This document shows positions 25,396 to 36,401 of a stretch of 64,000 nucleotides of DNA, one piece after another. The stretch comes from Cryptococcus deneoformans JEC21. Lineage: Eukaryota; Basidiomycota; Tremellomycetes; Tremellales; Cryptococcaceae. Below the pieces are notes generated by a model. It was not told the DNA's origin, did no database searches, and worked only from the letters and a program-made list of their open reading frames with translations. A program made the position numbers and the translations under genes. Location: NCBI RefSeq assembly GCF_000091045.1, contig NC_006684.1, positions 1,501,581-1,565,580 of the forward strand, given 5' to 3'. How positions within the stretch are numbered: the stretch's first letter is position 1; the number at the start of each line of letters is the position of its first letter.

Positions 25396-27251
25396 AATGT
25401 AGAAGTATGACTGTTCTAAGCGTGCGTTTTGGTGTATATTCGGCAGTGAAGGGCGACACCAAAGGAATACAGGAAAGGCAGGCGTGCACAAGTCTGAGCG
25501 CGCTCGCTGGAAGCCGTTGACCGGTGATGGCTAATTCGGGACAGACCGTGTATCGCCCACTTCGTGGCTGGAACTGGAGACTGGTGGAAAGCTCGTCTTG
25601 GACAACAGCAGTTGGACGTATACAGATGTCGATGCCAGCACAGGCGTCCCCTTGCGATGGAAGATGTTATAACGAGAAGAGGTTGAAGAAATACCCGTGA
25701 AACAGGCGTACTTGTATATTTCACAATTGCCTTTATCAAGGCTACTGTTGGTGGGCAGTACTAGATAAAGCTTAAAAACACAAGAGAGATATTAATCAGA
25801 GAGCAACTTCCGGCATTCGGGGCTAGCGCAGGGAAGTGCAATTTCTGTCGGATTAAATTGATGCTTAGTTTATTATTTTGGGACAGCCGCGTGTTCCATT
25901 CAAGCCGTGAGAAGTCACCTGAAATGCAAGGGCCGATGGGAGTCGGTGGTCGGCAATTTGGCAGCCAGCGCCGAAGTCAAAAGCCCGACGACGTTGATGT
26001 ATACCGAGCTTTTAGTATTCTGCGGAAGAGAGCGTTGGGATAGGAAAGAGGATGGATGATGAGAAAGAAAAACGGATAGCTACGTGGGGAATTATCATGT
26101 GAGGCCGGTCAATTGTCTCAGGCTCATAATACTAAATAAGTTCTGGCCAGCAATCGCAGCACCTCTGCTTTACACTTCGCAGCGACAAGAAAAAGACAAC
26201 AGAAAGTCCCATGCGTACCTGTAACATAAACCAACGTAAATTACTTTCCTCGTTTTCCTTCTGCCTTCCCTTGCCTCTCATCTTTCATTCTCCATTTCTC
26301 ACCTATTATGCTCATCCCCAGACTCCTCCCTCTTCACACAGCTGCAGCTCGCATTTCGCATTTTGCATCCATCCCAAACTTCGACGGCAGTGTGAAAAAG
26401 TAATTCAATAAATTGCAGGGGCACCAAGGAAGCACGGACATCATACCGGCATGCCCTTATGCTTAGCCAGGGACCAGGGACTACCCTCAATTTACCGCCG
26501 CTGGCCAAGGTCGTCTGTCGCTTGTGCCGACTCACCGCGTTCTGCCTTGTACCTTCCGCCATTTTAATCTACTTCAAGCAGGACTTGGGGAAAACTGCAA
26601 CAAACTGTTAAAAAAATCTAACCAAAAAAAAATCATCTACGTATAATTAAAAAACAGAAGAAGAACAGCAAGAAAGCTTATCCAACGTTATTCTCCGATA
26701 ATAAAATGAGGCTGGTGGCTGGTGGCTTGTGGCTGGCGGAAACTGTTTGTTTACATTTTATCCTTTCATTCCAGCGGTTAATTTTAAAGCTTCTCAATGG
26801 CTTGACGTTTCATCAATCATTATGCTGTTGTCGTTGATTGACTTTCTGGCTTAAGATGCAAGATGCATGATGCACGCCCATGTCCTTTTTGTCCTGTTGT
26901 TATAGTTTCTCTGCTCTTTTTCCCTCCCCCACCAGCCTCATGTCTAGCAATATGTCCATGTCAAAAACCGAATCTTGAACTAAATAACAAAGCAAACAAA
27001 ATGATGGTCTAGTCCAACGTATGGACGTATGTAATCCTTTCTCATGCCAAGAACTGAGAGCGTGCTGTAAGCTACTGACAACTGTTCACTGCTTTTTATT
27101 TTGGCCTTTCGTCTAAAGAATCTCATTTCAAGTTAATTGTTATTCTATGTTTTTTAAGTGAAATTATTAGATCGAAATAATAGACTGATCTATAGCTTCT
27201 TGTAGTTTCTTCGCAATCTTAACGTAGTACGTCGTGTGCTGAGTGGTGCGT
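25396..27251. other. Long gene-poor stretch upstream of the glutaredoxin gene
   Basis: About 1.85 kb, AT-rich, with no credible large reading frame on either strand. Short frames at 25416-25739 (-), 25858-26043 (+) and 26211-26411 (+) show no domain or homology I recognise. Homopolymer A/T runs are common around 26590-26640. It may hold a long 5' leader or a non-coding transcript; nothing in the sequence decides this. Confidence 0.4.
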
Positions 27252-27605
27252 CTATGTACTAGATGATCTTCTTCTTCGAGGACGGCGATGAGCGACGGTG
27301 GATTTCGCGATTCGTGCAAAGATGTCATTCAAACTGATCCATAATGTAGCGACGAAGACGAGGATGATGAGGAGGAGGGAGAAAGACGAGGGGTTGAAAC
27401 TGTGATTTGGTTCTTAAACCTTTGGTGAATCAGTCATCTGCTCGTATGTATAATTCGTTCGCATTCATATCTTTTGATTCATTATGGTAGAGAGCGGTCG
27501 TTGGTTTACTGAGCGGTTCAGACCTATACACAGGTACTTAAAGCAAAACCACTGGCACGAGAAAAGAAATTGAACGTTGCGCGGAATCGTGAAGTATTCC
27601 ATCAT
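27252..27605 (-). CDS. Candidate small single-span membrane protein (71 aa), two exons
   Basis: Proposed from sequence only. Exon 1 (27605-27538) starts MMEYFTIPRNVQFLF; intron 27537-27400 has a GTACCT donor and a CACAG acceptor; exon 2 (27399-27252) reads NPSSFSLLLLIILVFVATLWISLND, then a very basic tail (AHRRPRRRRSSST). The product would be a short tail with one hydrophobic helix of about 19 residues followed by a polybasic C-terminus, a layout seen in small regulatory membrane peptides. The exon 2 frame has no ATG of its own, so an upstream exon is required. I do not recognise a family. Chance ORF is a real alternative. Confidence 0.35.
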
Positions 27606-27735
27606 TTTATTTTGAGACCCAGCGCACGCAGCCTTTCCTCTCCTGGCGCGAAAGTCCTATGCTGATATGCTTCTTGCTATACGTGGACTGCTTATTATTC
27701 AAAGTGTTCTGTGATAATGATACCGTCTACTTTTG

Positions 27736-27867
27736 TCAGTCCCCATCCGACAACTCAATCATGCGGTAAATGACCTTGTAAACTTCTTTGACCGTCTTTT
27801 GGAAACATAGCCCTGGATCATCTTTCGGGTGACCGCTTGCAACAACACTTGTCTTTGGCCCAGGCAT
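27736..27867 (-). CDS. Candidate 43-residue small ORF
   Basis: ATG at 27867 opens a 43-codon frame starting MPGPKTSVVASGHPKDDPG, continuing LCFQKTVKEVYKVIYRMIEL and ending SDGD before TGA at 27736. The composition is protein-like (amphipathic helix FQKTVKEVYKVIYRMIEL). It lies 130 bp upstream of the candidate membrane peptide on the same strand, so it could be an upstream ORF of that transcript or an independent micropeptide. No family recognised. Confidence 0.25.
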   Translation of the reverse strand: MPGPKTSVVASGHPKDDPGLCFQKTVKEVYKVIYRMIELSDGD

Positions 27868-28562
27868 TTGTTACAGTCATTCAGAGGACGGAAGGAAACC
27901 ACATAATTCGTTGAAATCTACAAAGGTTGTAACATGCACTGTCGTTTTCATGACCATATAGGTACAATGTTTGTCTCTGTAATCGTATCACGACATAAAA
28001 AGCCCACAGTTATAATTGGGTCGCAATTGGCTACAAGCCCGTACAATTGAATAGTTAAAAAATGTTTCTCGGTATGGGTCACCGTACTTATAGGATGGCT
28101 AAGTTAATTAAAGCTTGTATCATTAACGTGGCTGTGTGCTCCAATCAATGTTACTCCATCATATGATGGTCAAATGGTTATAGTTATAGGAGTTCGGAAT
28201 TGGGCCACGAGTCGATCCATATGGATGTGAATGATTTCTGGAAGTATACAATAGGTCAATCGAAGATACAATGTTATAGTGATGCATGTATGTACTCACA
28301 CAGAAATTTAGCCGGCATATGTTTGGTCCAAAAAGACATGGGAAATTTCGTCGTCATTTTCCTTAAAATGGCCCAAATTAAAAGAAGCAGAAGAGTGAGC
28401 AACAGCAGAAGGTTGGGCCAATCGCAATTGGGTACGAGATGATACAGGTGTCATCAGCGAATGCGTGCCGGATGAAGAAGATGAGACGAAAGATGTGGAG
28501 CAATTGACTTTATGATTGACTCCCTTGTCCCGTGGGAAGGTTATAGCAGCCTTTTCATTGGA
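27868..28562. other. Intergenic downstream of the PD-(D/E)XK-like gene
   Basis: About 700 bp of AT-rich sequence. The 28200-28442 (+) frame has no recognisable content. No tRNA or snRNA seen. Confidence 0.45.
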
Positions 28563-30488
28563 TTAGCCAGTGATGTAGGATGCGAATGAATATACTGAAG
28601 AATCAGCAGAAAATAGTTCATCCATTTGGGCGCTGCTGACCGACACAAAGCGTACGTCCAAATCGGCCAGGAGGGTAGTTATACGTAACTGTTGGTACTC
28701 GTTTGAGTCCATGGCAAGGTCAGCTACATCTTCGATGGTGTCGGTGGCAGGTGATACGCCATTGCTGGAAATATCAGTAGCTTTCTCGGCCTGCGAAAGG
28801 GCTTCCAGCCAATCGTTAAATCCTTGGATTCAAGGTATCAATAAATGGTCCAACCAAGCCGAAGAAGCACTCACGATTGCGTCCGTTTGGTTTAGCCAAA
28901 CAGCCGCTTTCCTTCCATACAACGCTCTCTGCCTCTGGTGAACTATCAAGAGCCTCAATAGGCAGATGCTTATCATGAGAGCCTGACAGGTTATGAGTCC
29001 TTTTGGCGTCGGTGTCTTCACCTCCCTCATCGCGGGCAAATCCCGATCCTGAAAAGTGTGCTCCGCCATCTCCACCACGCTCACCATTTCCACCACCCGT
29101 ATCACCCCTACCATCCCCATCGCCCCCACTTGCTCCTCTGTCACCACCGCTCTCGCCACCCGGATCTCTTCTATTCCCACGCGTCTTTAAATAGGAACCC
29201 TTCTTAGAGCTAGCTTTTTTCTTACGGCCTGCACCAGAATTGGCGGCTTTGCTGATAGTGGCGTTATCACGAGCATGGGCAACCAAATTCTGTCTATTCG
29301 ACAAAGGAGTCAATGTTGCAAAAGCTATACCTGAATGGGAAGCTGACAGGTAGTCAGTGTCCATCTCCTCTGCCTGGCAGCCTAGAGCCTCGCCAACGGT
29401 TTGGCGAAGGGTTCTTTCCAAAGTGCCTCGGATGAATGATTCCAAAAGACGACACGAGAGGGGGTTGATAGTGTAATCAGGGTTATGTTTGAATAGAGTC
29501 GGCGAAACCGACTCTTCATTGGCGAGAGGGGATATAAGATTATGCGGCATTGAGCCGTAACTGTATGAGGAAAAGAAGGAAGGCACATTGAGGGGCGACA
29601 AAGAGGTTGGAGGTGACGACACTTCAACAGCAAGAACGTTGTCGTCGAGCACAAAGACCCTACAAAAAGCCGGTCCACAAATGAAAAGACTGCGACGATA
29701 TCGGTACATCTCCCATCCCGCCAGCGCATACATTGCCGTCTGACTCAGACCCTTCACGAAAGCTTTATCGGCCTCTGATTGGGATTGTGGATGGCCAAAA
29801 TCATTCAAAGGGAAAGCTTTAATTTCGATGGAGAGGGGGATAGATGTGGATTTTCTGCCACCAACGTGCCGGCATGTAACTTCAAGCACATAATCCGGGC
29901 GTCGAATGCCCCCTTGAGAGGATGACGTAGACGTAACCTTACTGGATGACTTTACGTCTGTGTTGTCGTTAATGATACTGCTTACTCCCGCTGTAAAAAA
30001 AAAAATAGAAGTAACGTACGGTCTGTTCCAGACGACTTGCTGGATGCCACCCAATCCCCATCCTCCTCCTCCTGCTCCTCCGCCGTTTCCAATTTCGGTA
30101 TCCACCTGTCGACTGCTGCCTTCACTTTTGTTTTTGAATAAGGAGTCCTCATCGTTGCTGACAGAACGCGAGACAGTGGCCGTTCTTGTACAAATCCAAC
30201 AAAAACATGAAATGTGAGGCTAGGAGGGTGGAGCGGCCGAGTTCTGACACATCTCTCGAGATTGAAGAAGAGTCGAAAATTGTAGCTAAACTCCCCATTG
30301 AATTCTTCGTGCCATAACTCTTTCAGAGCAGCAGAGTAGTTCCTCTCCAATTCTTCGTCACTAGGAGGGGGTTCCAGTTCCAAAAGATCCCACATGGGAA
30401 TGTCGGTAACATCGTCAGGCAGGCTGGGTGGCAATGATGATTTACGCTGTCGGGCGGGCTTGGCTTGACTGTTACTAGTTTGGCTCAT
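28563..30488 (-). CDS. Unrecognised protein with a PD-(D/E)XK nuclease-like core
   Basis: About 590 residues, five exons or so. Start MSQTSNSQAKPARQRKSS at 30488, then a helical segment (PSDEELERNYSAALKELWHEEF). After an intron ending in a T-rich tract near 29990, the core reads RRPDYVLEVTCRH, then PLSIEIKAFPLNDF, then GLSQTAMYALAGWEMYRY and SLFICGPAFCRVFVLDDN. PD-x(n)-ExK followed by a helix with a conserved Gln is the pattern of PD-(D/E)XK restriction-endonuclease-like folds. The C-terminal half has a Gly/Asp/Arg-rich low-complexity run (GGESGGDRGASGGDGDGRGD, 29040-29170). A last intron near 28875-28826 adds FNDWLEALSQAEKATD to the stop at 28563. Fold is inferred from motifs; function unknown. 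Confidence 0.6.
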
Positions 30489-30695
30489 ACTGATCTAATA
30501 AACAGTGAGCAAGAAACGCAGTATGCCGAATACGAAGACTTTTGTTGATTGGTCAAGGTCCGACAAGGCAACAGCAGATGCGTAAATGAAATATCAACTG
30601 AATATGTGATGAACGAATGAAGGTTCAATAAAATGCTCTAGTTCCCGCCTGGCTCTCTTTCCGTCGATCGATCTTCACAACAACAAACAAGCACG

Positions 30696-32457
30696 ATGAG
30701 TATATTTATACTACGCGCGTGGACAGGGACGAACGCGGTGCACCGTGGGAATGTTTTGCGGGGAAAGGTCCGGGGCACGCAGCTGGTTCGGCATGGATGG
30801 CGTTGTAGAGAAATACTAGGCTCGACACAAGCCCCTCGACGGACATTGGCTCAGAACTTCGTGCGTCACCAAGCGTGTGCAATCTCATCTCCAAGCGTAA
30901 GCTTCAATTCTTACAAAATATGGGAGAAGCTGACGAGTTCGATGACTCAGCGTACGAATCAGCAAGACTATCTCAATCTTCGACCTAGTTTGGACGCTTC
31001 TTTCAGTAAAATGCCTCGAAGTAGTAATCGCAGGGCGCCCAGGTGCAAAATAGTCATGCACTTGCGTTCCTAATTGAGGTCTTCACTGGAAGGCTTATTA
31101 TCCCATTTTAGCCCGTCCAGCAATAACTATCGTAGGACAAACGATGTCATCGAAGCAGCACCTATAGGACCAGAAGCGACCTTGGTGAGTGCCCGGAAGA
31201 TGGACATGAGCCGTGTAGCTGCAACAATGGGTTAACCTATGGTCATCGTAGCCTCAAATTGCTGCCCCTACCCTTCCATCTGTACCCCTTTCCGATGATT
31301 CCGTCTCCGGTGACATCTCGATCCCTCGATCCTCTCCCCCTGCTGGCCAGTCCATGTCTTTATCCGATGATGCCTACCCTCCTTCTCTCTCAGGTCAAAA
31401 GACTTCACAAGGCGGTCTCGAAAGAGAGTTTATGGATATCGATGATAGGCAAGGCTATGATGATCTTCCTGCCATCATGATGGATGAGTCTCTTCTTGAA
31501 ACAGGTTTTGAGGGTGATGGATATGGAGGTGTCATCCGTGATCGTCTTGGCCATCAGCTTAGCAAATGGCCTACCAAAGTTCCCGAATCCTTGATCCCTC
31601 CTTACTCGTGTCGGCAACCCAGCCCTTATCAAGATGAACCCATCTTCTGCATCGAATCAACTGCAAGGAATATGCCTCTACTTGCCACCGTCCTTGCCGT
31701 CTTCTCAATCTTCCTCACGGCTTTTGCAGGGCTGCCTCAGCGATTGGGCGACATGGTGAAGGCTGTCATTCAGGTCATTCTTGAACTGGCTATCGCTGAG
31801 GGTCAACAAGCGTTGCGCCGGAGAGTACGCGGCGGGAGCGATTCCTCAGGACTATCTTCCCCGCATGGCGCAACAGCCAGGCCCCCCTGGAGGCGAGAGT
31901 ATCACCGACTCCTTCAGTTCCATCACGAGCTAAGGGTTCGCGGCTATCGTTTTCGACCCCTTGACCCCACCTTCAAGGAGGAGTGGATAGTCGATGGTGC
32001 GACGCAGTTACCTCGTCTCAACAGGAAGAATGCGTGTTCCTTTGTAGAGTGCCGCCCTCCCCTACGTCGCTTTGGTGACTTTCATCAGCCGACTATGACG
32101 GGCATACTCTGGACCGTCTTCTCCCATATCCGACGAGCTTCTGATGGAAGGATTTTGTCCCACCGACTCTTTGGCGTTTTCAGGTGGTTCAAGCCCTCAA
32201 TCGCTTACGGATACCGGTATGATGAAGAGTAAGTTCTTCTTTGAATTGGGTATACAGTCATTAACGACCTTGACAGGAAAACACTAGATATCCAGGTGTT
32301 TTCTCAACATCAACTCTCCCCTCCTTTCTTCTTCCCGATCCACGCGAAATCGTTACCTTCCATCCACCCAGTCGCACTGGTTAGTGTTCCGCAAAGATCT
32401 TCGGCACCATTAGGTACCAAGATCATTGTGACTGTCCCAGTTGCCCGACATACGTGA
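30696..32457 (+). CDS. Unrecognised single-span membrane protein
   Basis: Proposed start MSIFILRAWTGTNAV at 30696, 207 bp from the divergent gene. Several introns are needed: about 30897-30950, 31036-31110 (GTGCAA to TTTTAG), 31182-31250 (GTGAGT to CGTAG) and 32231-32276 (GTAAGT to GACAG). The third exon gives SSNNYRRTNDVIEAAPIGPEATL joined to PQIAAPTLPSVPLSDDSVSG. The main exon has an acidic stretch (LEREFMDIDDRQGYDD), one hydrophobic segment (LLATVLAVFSIFLTAFAGL) and a basic, aromatic region (RGYRFRPLDPTFKEEW; HIRRASDGRILSHRLFG). The end reads KTLDIQVFSQHQLSPPFFFPI to a stop at 32457. No family recognised. Start and first introns are uncertain. Confidence 0.5.
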
Positions 32458-32705
32458 GCTTACTGGTCAGGATTGTGGATAAACGATTTTGCCTTGGGAT
32501 TTGCGTGTAAATGGGCAAGGTACTATACTGGTTGACTTGGGCAAGGTCAAGGACTTGCACATCAGACGGACCTGGACAGTGAGTGTCATTCTACTCAGGC
32601 TACAATGTCTCACTGTCGCTGACTTCGATTAATAAACAACTCCTACATAATGGATCTCTATCGTGTTTGGAACCTTTACTTCAAACTGCCACTTCCAGTC
32701 TCCTA

Positions 32706-34726
32706 TTACATGGCCGCCTCCTCAATACTGGAACCTCCTTCCACTTCTTCTTCCGTAACAAAACCATTACAGTTTCCAAAAACCTCGTTTTCTTGAGTGA
32801 AGTCGAAGTCCATCTCCTCCATCTCATGGCAGCTATCAAGAACAGGGGCTGGGGAAGCATCGAGATATTCGGAAAAATTGCTATAACGCACACCTGCAAT
32901 GACTCGTTGGAGCTTTGATTCATATTGCATGGTGCCCTCCTCACATCGACTTTCCCACAAGCTCCTCAAGGTGTAACTATCTAGTCCGGGCAGAAGCACA
33001 AGGCGTTTTTGAAGCCTTGCGTACACGGACGAGTGATGATGGCGGAGAATCTCCAGAAACGGGAGACGACCTTGTGTTGACTGAGATCTGGTGGGGTCGG
33101 GTGGAACATCTTCGTAAGTGGGAATGAAGGAGGAGTCCATCTTCTGTGCTGCCTCCCAGTCGATCATGCCTTTTGTATACGCAGCTGTTGGATGGAAGAG
33201 ACCGTCTGGCGTGTCTTCGAGGCTGCTTGGACCGGACGCGAGGCGGAAACCCATGGAGATCGTACGATGGTATTTGTACGGCAGGTGGAAGACATGAGTT
33301 GACCTGCGTTTCGTCTTGTCTTGGGCTTGCAACCAACTTTCTTAGCCAGTCCAAACAGCAAGGCGGATCTAGGGACAACGGCGAGTGGTCAGTTGGTGAC
33401 TGTGACAGAACAGGGCGGTCAGTTCCTTATTACAGGGGACCACCACCATGGTTCGATCGCCACCCAACCAGGTCTTTCTGCCTTACTTCCATGGTAAACG
33501 TCGGACAAAAGCAGAAACTCGTCATACGTATCATCATCATCCTCATCCTCGTCATCTCCTGCTGAACTAGACCTCCTTTCGGCCACTCTCTTCAGAACAT
33601 CTTCAATCTCGTTATGTTCGAGGAAGTGGAGATTCTGCAGAACCCCCCTTTCTGAGAGCATTGCCCGTTTTAAAAGGTCTCATTCCTTGCACCCATCCAG
33701 GGGTGTGTCCTTCCAGTTGTTTATAAGCAATACACGGAACTACAATACAATCCACGGTAAGAGAAGCACAAGTCAATGACAAAGGGTAATGCAAGCACTC
33801 ACTCTCATGGTTCTCCCCTTTATATCCTCCATTCTTGCCTCTTCTGTCTTCTTCTTCGCATCTGCCTTCTCCTTCTCCCTCACAACGCTGTTGAGGTAAT
33901 CGACCACCCGCCCCTCAATTCGTTATTCGTTGGCTTGCTTTTAATCTGGACGAACTGGTCATCCTGTAAGCATTTTTTTACGGCGGCGCTGACGAGATTC
34001 TCGAAGCTACAAAGGATAAAGAAGCTGTTAGCTCCGGCTTGCAATCAGAGTTAAACATCACCTCACAAGGCACAGCGAAGAATGGACTAGTTTGGACGCC
34101 AGAATATCCTGCCATCCTTTAGGAAGTACCCATCTGGAGCCTCTTCCTCGTTGTAGTCCAGCCAGTTGTCGCAGCATACAGCGGCTTTGGCCCGTTTCTC
34201 GGCATTCTCACGCACCATCTTTCGAACGACGCCATGTATACAGATAAAGTAAGTTTGACGTATCTCATCAAGGTCGGGAGCGAGATAGCAAGTTCCTTTT
34301 ACCGCTTGCGGCTGTTACTCGCAGAGAAGAAGCGGCGCGACCGCTCGGATTGCTGAGTGTACTCACAAGTAGGGCTTGGTCCATTTAGGCTCTGGGCGTC
34401 TTTCTCTCTCTCTCTCTCTCTCCAATTCGCTATTCCACATCTTCACCTTCTCCTCCAGCTCCGTCACCTGAGATCTCAAAGCCTCTATTTCGGACGCCAT
34501 ATTGAGAAGGGTTTTATTCTGGGTGATCATGATGTTGAGACTCGTACAAGATGGAGGGCATCCACTCTTCGTTGTTCCTGAGCTCGCTGATATCACAAAA
34601 GGCTCGAGGTAAGTGTTCTCCTAGGGCATGTACCAATGCGGAACTATTTTGGAAGTGCTGCTGCTTGAGAGGATTGAGGGATCGGAAATCAGTGAAGCCA
34701 GGGAGGTCATTCAGCTCCTTCGCCAT
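32706..34726 (-). CDS. Unrecognised multi-exon protein with acidic and coiled-coil segments
   Basis: I can join about eight exons. MAKELNDLPGFTDFRSLNPL starts at 34726; a 37-nt intron leads to NKTLLNMASEIEALRSQVTELEEKVKMW (coiled coil). Further exons read KGTCYLAPDLDEIRQTYFICI, VRENAEKRAKAAVCCDNWLDYNEEEAPDG, FENLVSAAVKKCLQDDQF, VVDYLNSVVREKEKADAKKK, RVLLINNWKDTPLDG, and GVLQNLHFLEHNEIEDVLKR with an acidic run (DDEDEDDDD). A last exon reads STHVFHLPYKYHRTISMGFRL, then LPFLEILRHHHSSVYARLQKR to the stop at 32706. The junction after the coiled coil is ambiguous: the CT repeat at 34404-34423 sits there and the exon may be skipped. No domain recognised. The consistent phases argue it is a live gene. 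Confidence 0.45.
34404..34423. repeat. CT/AG dinucleotide microsatellite in or beside coding sequence
   Basis: About nine CT units. On the minus strand it reads as a run of alternating Glu-Arg codons after the coiled-coil segment of the unrecognised gene, or lies within an intron if that exon is skipped. Confidence 0.85.
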
Positions 34727-34800
34727 CCTCGCGCGGAAGGACCCGGCTTCCTAGGAGACTCGATTGTTTCACGGACGGGCTGGCTCACAGGCTGCACGAT

Positions 34801-34992
34801 CTAGGAAGCGGAAGGAGGGACGTAAGCAGAGCGTGCTGGGGTAGCGGGCAAAGACGACGGCGATACAACCGGAGATCTATTTCCAGCAGCCGCGGTGGCG
34901 GTCATCATCCTGCGAGTCGTGTTGGGGTTCTGGGCAGCAAGGGATGGACGTGCAGGAGTGTGTGACACGGAGGACATGGCGTAGGATTGCAA
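34801..34992 (-). CDS. Candidate short Ser/Pro/Thr/Ala-rich ORF
   Basis: 63 codons from 34992 (a second ATG at 34977, MSSVSHTPARPSLAAQ), ending in TAG at 34801. Composition is low complexity (PARPSLAAQNPNTTRR, SPSSLPATPARSAY). It sits 75 bp upstream of the MAKELND start on the same strand and could be an N-terminal exon of that gene, but its stop precedes any good donor. Low confidence. Confidence 0.25.
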   Translation of the reverse strand: MQSYAMSSVSHTPARPSLAAQNPNTTRRMMTATAAAGNRSPVVSPSSLPATPARSAYVPPSAS

Positions 34993-36401
34993 TATGCCGT
35001 GGCGTTAATGTTGGTGGCGACAAGGTACGTATAGCGGTAAGTGGATTGGGGAATTGAGAACGAGAACCTGTGGCCAGTGGGGTGGGGTTTATATACACCG
35101 AAGCTTGTGAGGATGATGCTCATGGGAAACATTCGAGAAAGATCGGAGGATCTATGAAACGCTAGATAATATGTTCGAGAAAGTGAATGTATGCAATGAT
35201 ATGGCTGTCGATATATAGGCAATGGAACGAAATCGGGGGTGCCGCGGCACGAGCAGGCTCAGCTTTATGAATTGCGTGAACCTTCCTTGAACCGTGATTC
35301 CATCGATCGATGTTGCGTGTCCGGGGCCGCCGGTGCACGCATCGGTCATGTCACCAGCAGCAAGCAACTTGCCTGCACCCCGATGATTGCATGCCATATC
35401 CCGAGCCGCATCCACGTCTGTTCACACCGGCTGCTCCCGCATGAAATTGCAAAGTTCCACGAGCAAAATTCCCACAGCAGCAGCAGCAGCAGCAGCTACT
35501 AATCCTTTTGTTTTAAGTACCCATCATGTACGTATACATGTAGGTTCTGTATCTATAATCCGTATTCAACACTGATGGTTGAGCCTTCTTCTCTACTTTC
35601 TAATATTATATTAAAATATTCCTCATTCGTTCTCCTTCGTAGTTTCACACCGTCATCTTCCCGGTTTCCCCACAGTTTATCACCCAAATCACCACATGTT
35701 GAATGATGCTTCTCTTCTGTCCAACAAGTTGCGCAAACAAGGAGATTATGTATGGTACTTACGCTTTAAGGAAAACAGTTTATGGATGTACGTGTAGCTG
35801 GGTTGGATCACATCATGGACCATCATGCTGGCTTAATGATTTGAGGTATGTCGATCCCACACACATAACGACCTGAGCGGGCATGCTTGTGTGGGCTCAG
35901 CGAGTGCATTGAGGGCCGCTGGCTTGCCATCCGCTCTCATTCTTTCAACATTTTTGTAACTCGAAATGATCCATGTTAGAATATGGCGATGTAGTTTACT
36001 GTCAGAAATCAAAGATGTGAAGATAGAAACAAAGCACTGATGATGAAGAAGCGAAAAATAACAAGACAAAATAAACACAAGTAGGATCGATGGTGGGTAC
36101 GTAACAAGCGTTCTGAATGAATGGTGGGGGGAAAGAAGGGAAGTGGAGGCGGACATGTCCGACCGCCGGTTATTATCGAGCTCGCTGCTCAAGGAGATAA
36201 TTTTGCGCGTTGTTGCTTCAATTTTCATAGGCATCCAACCAAAACAATACGTTCAAATCACTCAGTCCGGCCCTATACCCCTACAAAGGCCCAGTAGGAC
36301 CAAGAGAACACCACATCTAGTCGTATTAGCCATTGGTCGTCTTCTTTCCGCTGTCAATAAAATCTGAACATATTCAGAAACATCATCAACACCTTGCCAC
36401 C
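34993..36401. other. Intergenic between the unrecognised block and ENP2
   Basis: 1.4 kb. It contains a (CAG)7 run at 35475-35495, short minus-strand frames of no recognisable content (for example 35833-36234) and the ENP2 promoter. No RNA gene seen. Confidence 0.5.
35475..35495. repeat. (CAG)7 trinucleotide repeat
   Basis: Seven perfect CAG units in intergenic DNA. No coding gene covers it with confidence. Confidence 0.9.

Noticed and set aside
25858..26562. Short frames in the gene-poor stretch near the glutaredoxin gene
   Set aside because: No splice signals, motifs or composition to support coding; kept only as intergenic description.
35833..36234. 133-codon minus-strand frame upstream of ENP2 with a hydrophobic patch
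   Set aside because: No recognisable family; it opposes the ENP2 promoter and lacks the usual intron pattern of genes here. More likely a chance frame.
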